Shown: in pieces, positions 8,577 through 17,708 of the stretch
Layout of the letters: each line of letters opens with the position of its first letter
Numbering within the stretch: position 1 is the stretch's first letter
Assembly: GCF_004349355.1 (NCBI RefSeq)
Contig: NZ_SMFK01000018.1
Span: 14,724-72,563, forward strand
DNA from: Flavobacterium cellulosilyticum
GTDB lineage: Bacteria; Bacteroidota; Bacteroidia; Flavobacteriales; Flavobacteriaceae
Length of the DNA: 57,840 nt
Reading direction: 5' to 3'
Position numbers and translations under genes: made by a program
Notes under the pieces: generated by a model
What the model was told of the DNA's origin: nothing
The model's input: the letters and a program-made list of their open reading frames with translations, nothing else
The model's database searches: none

Positions 8577-9242
8577 TTGAAAAGAGAAATAATTCAAACG
8601 CGAGACGGTTCTACAACAATACAGATTAATGATTGGGATGAATGCTATCATTCCAGATTTGGAGCAATACAAGAAGCTCAGCATGTTTTTATAAAAAATG
8701 GACTCGCTCAACTCGAAAATAAATCAATCTCTATTTTAGAAATTGGATTTGGAACGGGACTGAATGCTTTCATTACTTTTTTAGAATCTTTAAAATTGAA
8801 TCAAACCATAAATTATGTTGGTGTCGAAGGGTATCCAGTCTCATCGGATGAAGCTAATTTGATGAATTATGTTTCCGAATTAAATGCAGAACACGACAGA
8901 ATGGTTTTCGAAACTATGCACCAATCGAATTGGGATGAAAAAATAAGTCTCAGAAATGGTTTTGAGTTTACAAAACGGAATCAATTTTTTAATGATATTA
9001 ATGATATTGAACAATTTGATCTAATTTATTTTGATGCATTTGGATTTAGAGTGCAACCTGAATTGTGGAGTACTGAAATATTTTTAAAAATGTATAATGC
9101 CCTAAAGCCAAATGGAATATTAGTTACTTATGCTGCTCGAGGAGTAGTAAAGAGAAGCATGATAGAAGTTGGTTTCACTGTAGAAAAACTTGAAGGACCG
9201 CCGGGTAAAAGAGAGATGTTTCGAGCCAGAAAAGGAAAATAA
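8577..9242 (+). CDS. mnmD: tRNA 5-methylaminomethyl-2-thiouridine methyltransferase, MnmD-type (stand-alone MnmC N-domain)
   Basis: A 221-residue SAM-dependent methyltransferase of the DUF752/MnmC1 family, which completes the mnm5 modification of the wobble uridine in some tRNAs. The SAM-binding loop EIGFGTGLNAF is at about residues 56-66. The family pattern also includes YHSRFGAIQEAQHVF near the N-terminus, DLIYFDAFGFRVQPELW and a final YAARGVVKRSM. There is no fused oxidase domain, as is usual in Bacteroidetes. The first usable start is TTG at 8577, since the frame is closed by TGA at 8544 and contains no ATG or GTG before the conserved KREIIQTRDGS. TTG initiation is therefore likely. Confidence 0.9.
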   Translation: MKREIIQTRDGSTTIQINDWDECYHSRFGAIQEAQHVFIKNGLAQLENKSISILEIGFGTGLNAFITFLESLKLNQTINYVGVEGYPVSSDEANLMNYVSELNAEHDRMVFETMHQSNWDEKISLRNGFEFTKRNQFFNDINDIEQFDLIYFDAFGFRVQPELWSTEIFLKMYNALKPNGILVTYAARGVVKRSMIEVGFTVEKLEGPPGKREMFRARKGK

Positions 9243-9373
9243 TGAAATTAATAATTTATATTAGTACTATATTTATTCGTTTATTTAACATTAATTTATA
9301 GTGCATTAACCCAATTAAATTCCTATTTTTACAATGTATTAAATAATAATCTAACTAAAAATATAAATTTATT

Positions 9374-9568
9374 ATGTCCAAAGTAATGTTTGATTATACT
9401 AAATCTGTATTAGAAAGAGTAAGTTTTGATACCATGCTTTTTTGTAAAGAATTAGAAAAAGCCATTAAAGCTTTATTACCCTACGAATTAGAACTCTTAA
9501 GAGAGTGGTTATTGTTTTTTGTAATTGAAAAACCAGAATTAAAACAATGTTTACTTATTGTCAACTAA
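9374..9568 (+). CDS. Small conserved protein, copy 1 of a tandem pair
   Basis: A 64-residue protein with no signal peptide or membrane helix. It is about half identical to the 65-residue protein encoded 211 bases downstream: both share FCKEL(E/R)KA, LLPYE(L/I)E, LR(E/I)WL and KPELKQ. I recognise this as a small Bacteroidetes family of unknown function. It is predicted to be mostly helical. The matching strand, size and spacing point to a tandem duplication. The conservation between copies supports real translation despite the short length. Confidence 0.7.
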   Translation: MSKVMFDYTKSVLERVSFDTMLFCKELEKAIKALLPYELELLREWLLFFVIEKPELKQCLLIVN

Positions 9569-9576
9569 TAAATATT

Positions 9577-9600
9577 AAAGAACCTAGCTGGTTCTTTTTT
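9577..9600 (+). terminator. Intrinsic terminator after small-protein copy 1
   Basis: AAAGAACC (9577-9584) pairs with GGTTCTTT (9590-9597), with loop TAGCT and then T residues. It starts 9 bases after the stop codon, so copy 2 needs its own promoter. Confidence 0.8.
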
Positions 9601-9779
9601 TATGTGTTGATTTGTATTGTCCTTAATTTTACTATTTTAAATATTTTGTAAAATATTTCTTAAACAATATGATAATAATGGTTGTTTAACGTGTATTATT
9701 GTTTTTTGTCGTGTATTTTTATTAATTTATTTTTTTTTTATAATATTTTTTTTATAATAATTCTTAAATATATTTTATT

Positions 9780-9977
9780 ATGCCTTATAGAATGATATAT
9801 GATCACACAAAAATTATACTTGAAAAAGTAAGTATTGACCCTAATCTTTTTTGTAAAGAATTGAGAAAAGCAAATAAAAATTTATTGCCTTATGAAATAG
9901 AGCATTTAAGAATTTGGCTTGAAGATTTTACAAAAGGAAAACCAGAACTAAAGCAGTACTTAAGTATTGTAAATTAA
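9780..9977 (+). CDS. Small conserved protein, copy 2 of a tandem pair
   Basis: A 65-residue paralog of the upstream small protein. Shared residues include YDHTK/FDYTK, LE(K/R)VS, FCKEL, LLPYE and KPELKQ(Y/C)L(S/L)IVN. It is preceded by an extremely AT-rich stretch with runs of T and TATAATA, and it is followed by its own terminator. The function is unknown. I see no toxin or antitoxin motif in either copy. Confidence 0.7.
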   Translation: MPYRMIYDHTKIILEKVSIDPNLFCKELRKANKNLLPYEIEHLRIWLEDFTKGKPELKQYLSIVN

Positions 9978-9993
9978 TTGTATAAAAAATAAA

Positions 9994-10030
9994 TGGATTC
10001 CAGAAATAAACTACTGGAGTCCAATTTTTA
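9994..10030. terminator. Terminator between small-protein copy 2 and oxyR
   Basis: TGGATTCCAG (9994-10003) pairs with CTGGAGTCCA (10014-10023) with one G-T pair. A T-rich tract follows and overlaps the stop codon of the convergent oxyR gene. Confidence 0.7.
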
Positions 10031-10969
10031 TTTTTTTTGAATTGGGCTAATTATCTGTACATTTTGAAAAGTGATTGCTCCTTTTACAACTCCAGAAATG
10101 GTTGTTCTAAGTTCATCTATTATATGGATTTTCAATTCGCTTTTTGGATAAATCAAACTAACTTCTCTAGCAGGTTTTGGTTCCTTGAAATGCTTCAATT
10201 TTGATTTGTCTTTTTCCTTCAAATCTAGTGTATGCAAATAGGGTAGAAGTGTTGTCCCTATTCCTTCATCAACTAATTTTATGAGAGTTTCAAAACTTCC
10301 GCTTTCTAGCTGAAAGGAGTTTTTAGGTGAAACATTTTGATTTTTACATAAGTTTAGAATTCCATCTCTAAAACAATGGCCATCTTGCAGTAATAAAATG
10401 TCATCTAGATTTAAATCCGAAATTTCAATTTCATTTTTATTCGAAATAGAAAAATTTCCGGGAACATAAGCCACAAATGGTTCGTAATAAAGAACAATTT
10501 CCTTAATTTTTTCATCTTCCAAAGGTGTTGCTGCAATTGCAGCATCAAGATGACCGTTTTTTAATCGAAAAATAATTTCAGAAGTATTCAGTTCTTCAAT
10601 AATGAGTTTAACTTTTGGATATTTTTTAATGAAATTATTTAGAAACATCGGTAAAAGGGTTGGCATTATTGTTGGGATTATTCCCAAGCGAAATTCACCA
10701 CCAATAAATCCTTTTTGATATTCAACAATATCTTTTATTTTACCCGCTTCATTGACAATGTTTTTTGCTTGTTCAACTATTTTTTGACCAATTGAGGTGA
10801 GCTGAATGGGTTTTTTACTCCTGTCGAAAATCAAAATATTGAGTTCTTCTTCAATTTTTTGAATTTGCATGCTTAATGTAGGTTGAGTCACAAAACATTT
10901 TTCGGCTGCAAGTGTGAAGTTTTTGTGTTCGGCGACTGCCAAAACATATTGTAATTGGGTAATTGTCAT
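10028..10969 (-). CDS. oxyR: OxyR, LysR-family hydrogen peroxide sensor/regulator
   Basis: With the start at ATG 10969 (the upstream ATG at 10993 only adds eight residues) the protein has 313 residues. It has the LysR winged HTH (ITQLQYVLAVAEHKNFTLAA, CFVTQPTLSMQIQKIE) and a substrate-binding-like domain. The redox signature GHCFRDGILNLC places cysteines at 199 and 208, the same numbers and spacing as the peroxide-sensing C199/C208 of E. coli OxyR, so peroxide sensing by disulfide formation is well supported. Oxidative-stress genes are the expected targets. A superoxide dismutase gene lies two genes away, but regulation of it is not shown. Confidence 0.92.
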   Translation of the reverse strand: MTITQLQYVLAVAEHKNFTLAAEKCFVTQPTLSMQIQKIEEELNILIFDRSKKPIQLTSIGQKIVEQAKNIVNEAGKIKDIVEYQKGFIGGEFRLGIIPTIMPTLLPMFLNNFIKKYPKVKLIIEELNTSEIIFRLKNGHLDAAIAATPLEDEKIKEIVLYYEPFVAYVPGNFSISNKNEIEISDLNLDDILLLQDGHCFRDGILNLCKNQNVSPKNSFQLESGSFETLIKLVDEGIGTTLLPYLHTLDLKEKDKSKLKHFKEPKPAREVSLIYPKSELKIHIIDELRTTISGVVKGAITFQNVQIISPIQKK

Positions 10970-11067
10970 TTTAAATAGTAATTTATAATGCAAATATAAA
11001 AAACTATCATTTTTAATTATGATAAAATTATTATTTTAATTAAAAAACTTTAGGAAAAAAACATCAA

Positions 11068-12282
11068 TTATTCCTCAGTGTCCAGATTTTCATTAAAAGA
11101 AGAGGGTAATAATGTGGGGATAAATTTAATTAAAATTGGAAGTAGCAAGCTTCCACCTGGTAGTAAAAATATAGTTAATGAAGGGATGGTTTTACAGATA
11201 TCCAACAATTGTTTTCGTACTTTTTTCTTTTCTTTTTCATCCAAGTCTCTTCGTGTAGAGTATGCCAATAATAACATTAATTCCTTACTTTCTATGATTT
11301 CTTTTACTAATCTATTTTTATTTCGGGTCATTAGTTTTATAACTGATTGGGTAGTTTGGTCATAGAAATGTTTGACAGGATTTGAATAGTTGAAATACGA
11401 TATTTCATTCTTGTGTTTTGTAATAAATTCATTAGTTTCATTAATACTATCAACAACAAAATCGTCTGGAATTGCCATTAATTCTGCTAGTTTATGTAAA
11501 AAATAAATTTCGTTATTTTCAAGAAAACCATCACTCCACAATGCCATTCCGGCCATATCAATTAAATATTGTTTCTCTAATTCGCTTGAAAAATAATCTA
11601 ATTTTAAGTCTTCCATTCTGAAAGATATGGATTGAAAATTCATTTTAGAAAACTTACTATATCGTACAGATGATTCAAAAAGTTTAATTAACAAATCATC
11701 ATATTTCGATTTATTGGATTTAGTTTTTAACGCAAGTGAAACCATATTAATTATGGATTCTTCTATTCTTTTTAAATATTTTTCTGGAATTTTTCCGTGA
11801 ATTAAATATTGTCTATAAGCCAAAACATCAATAAAAAGTAATGCATTAGTAACAATATGCGAAAAATTCTTGCTGATAATATCGATATTAGTTTGAACCC
11901 TGTTATCTATTATTTTTTCTAAATTTAAAGCGGGAGTACTATTTGGTAATACTTTTTTGAACAAATTAAAACCTTCAGGATTCATCTCGTTATAGAAAGC
12001 AACCGTTTTAATGATAAAATTTTCAGGATTATTTTCCTTAGTTGTTAAACCATAAATCCCATATAAAGTATTTATCAACGCCACTTTTGAAATTTCATTT
12101 TCGTCCCATCCTTTTGTTACAATCGGGAAAGGAGTATCAAAAGAAACAATATGTCCATAAATAAAACCCGTTTCCCTAATTTTTTTGTAAAAAATAGTAG
12201 GATCAGTTTCTATAATGTGCAATAAAGTTTTTTGCTTCAAAAAAAATTTATCGATCCAGCCGAGAGCAGAAGGGTTAATCAT
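11068..12282 (-). CDS. LETM1-related biofilm-associated protein
   Basis: A 404-residue, largely helical protein. Its C-terminus (LPGGSLLLPILIKFIPTLLP) resembles the LETM1 ring-helix motif GGxxxLP and gives the family its flavobacterial name, 'LETM1-related biofilm-associated protein'. A central segment (YLIDMAGMALWSDGFLENNE, about residues 240-260) resembles TerB-like EF-hand-type helical modules. There is no signal peptide and no convincing membrane helix apart from the hydrophobic C-terminal segment. The biochemical role is unknown; the family name comes from mutant phenotypes in related bacteria. The start at ATG 12282 is the first in frame. Confidence 0.75.
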   Translation of the reverse strand: MINPSALGWIDKFFLKQKTLLHIIETDPTIFYKKIRETGFIYGHIVSFDTPFPIVTKGWDENEISKVALINTLYGIYGLTTKENNPENFIIKTVAFYNEMNPEGFNLFKKVLPNSTPALNLEKIIDNRVQTNIDIISKNFSHIVTNALLFIDVLAYRQYLIHGKIPEKYLKRIEESIINMVSLALKTKSNKSKYDDLLIKLFESSVRYSKFSKMNFQSISFRMEDLKLDYFSSELEKQYLIDMAGMALWSDGFLENNEIYFLHKLAELMAIPDDFVVDSINETNEFITKHKNEISYFNYSNPVKHFYDQTTQSVIKLMTRNKNRLVKEIIESKELMLLLAYSTRRDLDEKEKKKVRKQLLDICKTIPSLTIFLLPGGSLLLPILIKFIPTLLPSSFNENLDTEE

Positions 12283-12339
12283 TGTTTTATTTTAGAATGC
12301 AAATTTATGTTATTTTATGTATTGGATGTTAATTTAAAA

Positions 12340-12373
12340 TAAAAAAACCATCGCACATAAATGCAATGGTTAA
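12340..12373 (-). terminator. Intrinsic terminator after sodC
   Basis: On the coding strand AACCATTGCA (12371-12362) pairs with TGCGATGGTT (12355-12346) with one mismatch and is followed by a run of T. It lies 22 bases after the sodC stop. Confidence 0.75.
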
Positions 12374-12392
12374 AAAGAGATTAGGATATTTT

Positions 12393-12920
12393 TTATTTTA
12401 TAATTGCCGAACAAGCAACTCTTGCACCAGCATTTCCAGAAGGTTGTGAAACAAAATCATCTGTACCTTGATGAACTATTAATCCTTTTCCAAGAATATT
12501 TTTAGTTTCATCTTCGCAACCAATACACCATTCATCAGTTGTTAATGTTATAGATCCATTTCCGTTTTTATCTGCAATAAAATTGCCAATATCTCCTTTA
12601 TGATATTCTCCAACTCCCCATTCACCGTGTTTTTTAAAAGTTGGGTTCCAATGTCCTCCAGCTGAACTTCCATCAGCAGCTGAACAATCGGATTTTTCAT
12701 GAATGTGTATGGCATGAATTCCAGGATTTAATCCAGATAAATTGGCAACGAATGTCACTTTTCCGTTTTTTTCGTTAAACGTTGCAGTTCCTGTTACATG
12801 ACTATTACTTTTGGACTCAAAAGTGATGCTTAAATTTTTTGAATCACCTGAATTACCTTTAGTTTTACAACCTATGATTACGGCTATAATAAGCACAATG
12901 GATACGATTATTTTTTTCAT
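12393..12920 (-). CDS. sodC: Cu/Zn superoxide dismutase, lipoprotein form
   Basis: It converts superoxide to hydrogen peroxide and oxygen outside the cytoplasm. A lipoprotein signal with lipobox VIIGC ends at C18, so it should be anchored in the envelope. The metal ligands of the family are visible: H72 and H74 (GIHAIHIHEKSDC), H90, H98 and H107 (GGHWNP, KKHGE, EYHKGD), D110 and H150 (LIVHQGTDD). C79 and C170 can form the conserved disulfide. Length after cleavage (about 157) is normal. A weak promoter-like pair lies upstream (TATCTTTA on the coding strand at 12978-12971, TTG 22 bases further). Confidence 0.93.
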   Translation of the reverse strand: MKKIIVSIVLIIAVIIGCKTKGNSGDSKNLSITFESKSNSHVTGTATFNEKNGKVTFVANLSGLNPGIHAIHIHEKSDCSAADGSSAGGHWNPTFKKHGEWGVGEYHKGDIGNFIADKNGNGSITLTTDEWCIGCEDETKNILGKGLIVHQGTDDFVSQPSGNAGARVACSAIIK

Positions 12921-13035
12921 AATTTTAATTTAATTAATTTATTACTATCTCATTTTTTTTAAAAATAGTATAAAGATAGGCAATTTTACACCTATTTATT
13001 CAATTCAATTAGGAATATGTAAATGAAATCCTTTA

Positions 13036-13069
13036 TTTGTTTTTTTTGATTTTTGAATTGTTAATTTTG
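13036..13069 (+). promoter_or_regulatory. Bacteroidetes-type promoter for the outer-membrane barrel gene
   Basis: TTTG at 13036-13039 and TAATTTTG at 13062-13069, separated by 22 bases, fit the -33/-7 pattern. Transcription would begin near 13076, leaving a leader of about 20 bases. Confidence 0.55.
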
Positions 13070-13095
13070 TAAAAATTTAATATTAAACCTAAAAT

Positions 13096-14367
13096 ATGAT
13101 AGTCGTCATCAAAAAGAAAAACTTGACAACAATTTGTACAACTATAATATTGATTGCTTTTTCAAATTTTAATATTAGTGCCCAAACGACGAAAGATTCT
13201 ATAAAAGAACATCCAATTAAATCAATTGCGGATGTTTTTAAAAAAAGAGATTCAATTCATATTATTAAACCATTAAAAAACAACTTTTTTTTAATTATAC
13301 CAATTATTGGTTCGCAACCATCTACTGGGTTTTCTTATGGAATGGTTGGGCAATACACTTTTAAAGGAAAAAATTTAAAAGATAAATTTTCTTCATTGAA
13401 TTTAGGAGCGACTTTTACCGAAAAAAAACAGGTAATTCTCAATTTTAAAAATAGTGTAATGTTAAAACAAAATAAATACTTTTTAAATGGTGATTGGAGG
13501 TATTATATTTTTTCACAAGATAATTATGGTTTAGGAACTGACATTATACCTCCTTCAAATAGAGATTCTAATTTTGATTTGGATGATTTAAAAGAACCCA
13601 TGGATTACAATTATTTTAAATTACATCAAACAGTTTCTGTAAGGATTAAAAACAATTATTATGCTGGAGCAGGAATTCACTTAGATTGGTATTCAAATAT
13701 TGAAGACGAAGATTTAGATATTGACAAAGGGATTTATACAAAATATTATAATTATAATAATAAACATGGATATAATGAAAGCGAATATGCTGTAAATGGG
13801 ATAAGTTTTAATTTTTTATATGATTCTCGGGACAGTCAAATAAATGCAAATAATGGAATGTTTGCCAATATAAATTATCGAATAAACCCAGCAATTGACA
13901 AAGACAATCAAAGTGCTAGTAATGTTTTGTTAATGGAATATCGCTGTTTTTTTCCGATGAGTCAATACAATATGCAACACGTATTAAGTTTTTGGACATT
14001 TGGACAATTTGTTACCAGTGGAAATTTGCCTTATCTAAATTTGCCTTCAATTGGATGGGATCAAAGAAGTAGGAGTGGAAAAGCATATACTCAAGGTTTA
14101 TTTCGAGGTCAAAGATTAGTTTATTTTGAAACTGAATATCGATTTCCTATCAGTAATAATCAGTTAATAAGTGGAACAATTTTTTCCAATTTTACTACAG
14201 TAAGTGATGCTGACCGAAATATCCATATTTTCCAATACATTCAGCCTGCTATTGGAATTGGTTTACGGATATTAATAGACAAAGCCACACGAACTAATCT
14301 AATTTTTAATTATGCTATGGGACGTCATTCAAAAGCTTTTTATCTTAATGCAGGAGAATCTTTTTAA
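13096..14367 (+). CDS. BamA/TamA-family outer-membrane beta-barrel (surface antigen D15-like)
   Basis: A 423-residue protein with a signal sequence (IILIAFSNFNISAQ) and then alternating strands typical of a 16-stranded Omp85-type barrel. IGSQPSTGFSYGMVGQYTF marks the first strands and NFLYDSRDSQINANNGMF is the usual D15 motif region. GQRLVYFETEYRFPI follows, and the protein ends in phenylalanine, as outer-membrane barrels often do. It has no POTRA repeats, so it is shorter than BamA. Such stand-alone D15 barrels in Bacteroidetes have unknown cargo or substrates. The gene is monocistronic between a promoter and a bidirectional terminator. Confidence 0.8.
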   Translation: MIVVIKKKNLTTICTTIILIAFSNFNISAQTTKDSIKEHPIKSIADVFKKRDSIHIIKPLKNNFFLIIPIIGSQPSTGFSYGMVGQYTFKGKNLKDKFSSLNLGATFTEKKQVILNFKNSVMLKQNKYFLNGDWRYYIFSQDNYGLGTDIIPPSNRDSNFDLDDLKEPMDYNYFKLHQTVSVRIKNNYYAGAGIHLDWYSNIEDEDLDIDKGIYTKYYNYNNKHGYNESEYAVNGISFNFLYDSRDSQINANNGMFANINYRINPAIDKDNQSASNVLLMEYRCFFPMSQYNMQHVLSFWTFGQFVTSGNLPYLNLPSIGWDQRSRSGKAYTQGLFRGQRLVYFETEYRFPISNNQLISGTIFSNFTTVSDADRNIHIFQYIQPAIGIGLRILIDKATRTNLIFNYAMGRHSKAFYLNAGESF

Positions 14368-14394
14368 TTTTTATAAAATTTTCAGATCATATAA

Positions 14395-14426
14395 AAACCG
14401 CATTGTTAAAAAAACAAATGCGGTTT
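14395..14426. terminator. Bidirectional terminator between the D15 barrel gene and fadE
   Basis: AAACCGCATT (14395-14404) pairs with AATGCGGTTT (14417-14426). The stem can extend by GTT/AAC. A- and T-rich flanks on both sides suit termination of both convergent genes. Confidence 0.75.
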
Positions 14427-14460
14427 ATAATAAATTAGTTAGAACTATTTTTCTTTACAA

Positions 14461-16251
14461 CTAGAAACAGTATTTATTTTCTGCTACTAATTTTTTGGTA
14501 ATTATATTTCTTAAGTCAATTATATTTGGCATATTAGTGTATTTTGTAAAACGACGCAAGCCCATTAACATCATGCGTTGTTCATCGCCTTGTGCAAACG
14601 ATATTACACTTTCTTTCCCTTTTTGAGTAACTACATCAACAGCTTTGTACAAATATATTTTAGCCATTGCAATTTGTTCTTGTACTTTATCTTCTCCAAC
14701 GGATTTTGCTAGTTTTTCTGTTCTTAAAATCGAACTTTCTGCCATATAAATTTCAATTAATATATCGGCTGCAGCCATTAACAATTGTTGATGAGAATCT
14801 AAATCAGGACCATATTTTTGAACTGCTCCACCAGCAACCATCAAAAAGGTTTTTTTTAATTTGCCAATCATTTCTTTTTCTTCAGCAAATAATTCAGAAT
14901 AATCAGGAGTTTCAAATGAAGGAATTCCTAATAATTCTTCCTGAACTTTTGTAGCTGGACCTAGTAAATCAACATGACCTTTGAACGCTTTTTTAATCAA
15001 CATTCCTACTGAAAGCATTCTATTGATTTCGTTTGTTCCTTCATAAATTCTAGCAATTCTTGCATCTCTCCACGCACTTTCCATAGGTGTATCCTCTGAA
15101 AATCCCATTCCTCCATAAATCTGAATTCCTTCATCAGCACAATTCTGAATATCTTCGGAAACAGCAACTTTCAAAATAGAACATTCTATAGCAAATTCTT
15201 CAATTCCTTTTAATTCAGCTTCTTGATCTGAAGCTCCTTCGGCTTCTCGAACCTTGATTCGATCTTCAATATCTTTTGCAGCTCTATAAGTGGCACTTTC
15301 GCCTGCATAACAAGAAGCTGACATTTCAGCTAATTTGTATCGAATGGCTCCAAATTGAGAAATTGGTGTTTTAAATTGAACTCTTTCGTTGGCGTATTTT
15401 ACCGAACCAGAAATAACTCTGCGTTGGGCATCTAAACAGGCCGCAGCTAATTTAATACGTCCCACATTCAGGGCATTCATTGCTATTTTAAATCCATTTC
15501 CTCTCTCTGAAAGCATGTTTTCTATAGGTATTTTTGTATCTGAAAAGAACACTTGTCGAGTAGAGGAAGCTCGAATTCCAAGTTTGTGTTCTTCTTCACC
15601 CAATGTTATTCCGTTTTTAGGGTCATTTTCTACTATAAACCCTGTAATGTTTTTGTCATCTTCGATTCGGGCAAAAACTATAAAGAGACTGCAAAAACCA
15701 GCATTGGTAATCCACATTTTGCCACCAGTAATGTTATAATGTTTTCCGTCTTCAGATAAAACTGCTTTAGTTTTTCCAGAATTAGCATCTGATCCTGCAT
15801 CGGGTTCTGTTAAACAATAAGCACCAAACCATTCTCCTGAGGCTAATTTTGGAACGTATTTTTGTTTTTGTTCCTCTGTTCCGTATAAAGTTATTGGCAA
15901 AGTTCCAATTCCAGTATGAGCTCCAAAAGCAGAAGAGAACGATCCTGTGGCGCCAGAAATATAATCGCAAACCAAAACGGTATTTACAAATCCCATTCCC
16001 ATACCACCATAGGCTTCTGGTACCGCAATTCCTAAAAGTCCTAGTTCGGCAGCTTTGCGCATACATTCCACTGTAAATGCAAAATCTTTTTTTTCAAATC
16101 GATCCTTGTTGGGCCAGAGTTCTTTGTTAACAAACTCTTTTACCATATCACGCATCATTAGTTGCTCTTCGTTGAAATCTTCGGGAGTGAAGACATCTTC
16201 GCATTTTGTTTCTTTTACGATGAATTGACCACCACGTGTTTTATCTGACAT
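14461..16251 (-). CDS. fadE: Acyl-CoA dehydrogenase, FadE (YusJ)-like
   Basis: It oxidises acyl-CoA to trans-2-enoyl-CoA, the first step of each beta-oxidation round. The 596-residue length, longer than the usual 380, fits the VLCAD/ACAD9-like group and B. subtilis FadE. Motifs include AYCLTEPDAGSDA (about 144-156, FAD/substrate binding), KMWITNAG (178-185) and GGMGFSEDTPMESAWRDARI. RIYEGTNEINR gives the likely catalytic base E404. A helical C-terminal extension of about 170 residues is present. It is the last gene of the marR-fadN-fadA-fadE series. Confidence 0.92.
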   Translation of the reverse strand: MSDKTRGGQFIVKETKCEDVFTPEDFNEEQLMMRDMVKEFVNKELWPNKDRFEKKDFAFTVECMRKAAELGLLGIAVPEAYGGMGMGFVNTVLVCDYISGATGSFSSAFGAHTGIGTLPITLYGTEEQKQKYVPKLASGEWFGAYCLTEPDAGSDANSGKTKAVLSEDGKHYNITGGKMWITNAGFCSLFIVFARIEDDKNITGFIVENDPKNGITLGEEEHKLGIRASSTRQVFFSDTKIPIENMLSERGNGFKIAMNALNVGRIKLAAACLDAQRRVISGSVKYANERVQFKTPISQFGAIRYKLAEMSASCYAGESATYRAAKDIEDRIKVREAEGASDQEAELKGIEEFAIECSILKVAVSEDIQNCADEGIQIYGGMGFSEDTPMESAWRDARIARIYEGTNEINRMLSVGMLIKKAFKGHVDLLGPATKVQEELLGIPSFETPDYSELFAEEKEMIGKLKKTFLMVAGGAVQKYGPDLDSHQQLLMAAADILIEIYMAESSILRTEKLAKSVGEDKVQEQIAMAKIYLYKAVDVVTQKGKESVISFAQGDEQRMMLMGLRRFTKYTNMPNIIDLRNIITKKLVAENKYCF

Positions 16252-16428
16252 AGTTTTTTTTTTTAAAGATTAAAGATAATTGACGAATAGATGATAGACG
16301 TCCTTCTTTGGTTTGAAAATTATTTTTTATTTAAAGTATTTTGAAAGGAAATAGTTGTCTTTTGAAATCGCACCTTCTATTTTTATTGTTCTATTATATC
16401 ATTGTCTCGTATCCCTTTTGTCTAACTT

Positions 16429-17610
16429 CTAAATTATCTCATAAATTCCAGCACTTCCTTGGCCAGTTCCTACACACATGGTAACCATGCCGTATTTGTT
16501 GCCACGACGTTTCATTTCATCAAATAATTGAACGGATAATTTTGCTCCCGTACAACCTAGAGGATGTCCAAGTGCAATTGCGCCACCATTTACATTTACG
16601 ATTTCAGGATTTAAATCTAATTCTCGTATTAATGCCAACGATTGAGAGGCAAATGCTTCATTTAATTCAATTAATTCTATATCTTTCAATTGCAATCCTG
16701 CTTGTTTTAATGCTTTTGGAATTGCTTTTAAGGGACCAATTCCCATAATTCTAGGTTCAACTCCTGCTGAAGCAAAGTTAACCAAACGTGCAATAGGAGA
16801 GAGGTTTAACTCTTTGACCATTTCTTCGTTCATCACTAAAACAAAAGCGGCACCATCACTCATCTGAGACGAATTCCCAGCAGTCACACTTCCATCAACA
16901 GTAAAAACGGCTCTTAAACCTGCAAGTGCTTCTACAGAAGTTCCCGCTCTAGGACCTTCATCTTTATTTACTATGTATGATTTAGTTTCTTTTTTACCAT
17001 TTTCATTAATGTAAGTTTGATCAATAGTAATTGGTACAATTTGTGAATCGAACTTTCCTTCTGATTGGGCTTTCAGGGCTTTCATATGGGATTGAAAAGC
17101 AAATTCATCTTGATCAGCTCTTGATACATTAAATTGTTTTGCAACAGCTTCTGCTGTTAGTCCCATGCCCCAATAATAATCTTCATGACCTGCTGCAGCA
17201 ACTTTATAATCGGGTGTTGGTTTGTAACCTCCCATTGGAATAAAACTCATGCTTTCAGCACCTCCCGCAATGATGCAATCAGCCATTCCAGATTGGATTT
17301 TAGCTGTTGCCATTCCGATAGTTTCTATTCCAGACGCACAATATCTATTAACGGTTACACCAGGGACATCTTCAATTTTTAATCCCATTAAGGATATTAA
17401 TCTTCCTACATTCAATCCTTGTTCTGCTTCTGGCATGGCATTACCTACCATAACGTCGTCAATTCTTTTTTTGTCGAAATCGGGCAATTCATTCATCATA
17501 TACTGAATGGTTTCGGCTGCCAATTCATCAGGACGTTTAAATCTAAACACCCCTTTTGGAGCTTTACCAACTGCTGTTCTGTATGCTTTTACTATATAGG
17601 CTGTTTTCAT
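16429..17610 (-). CDS. fadA: 3-ketoacyl-CoA thiolase / acetyl-CoA acyltransferase
   Basis: It cleaves 3-ketoacyl-CoA with CoA to acetyl-CoA and a shortened acyl-CoA. All thiolase active-site features are present: nucleophile C91 in VNRYCASGIET, NEAF at 317-320, H349 in GGAIALGHPLGCTGA and C379 in MVTMCVGTGQG. The 393-residue length is standard. It sits 98 bases after fadN and 177 bases before fadE on the same strand. The order fadN-fadA-fadE matches the B. subtilis fadNAE operon. Confidence 0.94.
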   Translation of the reverse strand: MKTAYIVKAYRTAVGKAPKGVFRFKRPDELAAETIQYMMNELPDFDKKRIDDVMVGNAMPEAEQGLNVGRLISLMGLKIEDVPGVTVNRYCASGIETIGMATAKIQSGMADCIIAGGAESMSFIPMGGYKPTPDYKVAAAGHEDYYWGMGLTAEAVAKQFNVSRADQDEFAFQSHMKALKAQSEGKFDSQIVPITIDQTYINENGKKETKSYIVNKDEGPRAGTSVEALAGLRAVFTVDGSVTAGNSSQMSDGAAFVLVMNEEMVKELNLSPIARLVNFASAGVEPRIMGIGPLKAIPKALKQAGLQLKDIELIELNEAFASQSLALIRELDLNPEIVNVNGGAIALGHPLGCTGAKLSVQLFDEMKRRGNKYGMVTMCVGTGQGSAGIYEII

Positions 17611-17708
17611 AATTTTTATTTTTTAAGATGATAGGCGGTTAGATAATTGATGATAGACTTTTCGAAAATCAGATTTTGTCTATATTCTATTCGTCTTTTA
17701 TCTTTTAA

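Noticed and set aside
9374..9977. Toxin-antitoxin pair
   Set aside because: The two proteins are paralogs of each other with a terminator between them, unlike a toxin-antitoxin operon.
15782..16076. Overlapping frames opposite the acyl-CoA dehydrogenase gene
   Set aside because: Antisense or shifted shadows of fadE with Arg/Trp/Cys-rich, low-plausibility composition.
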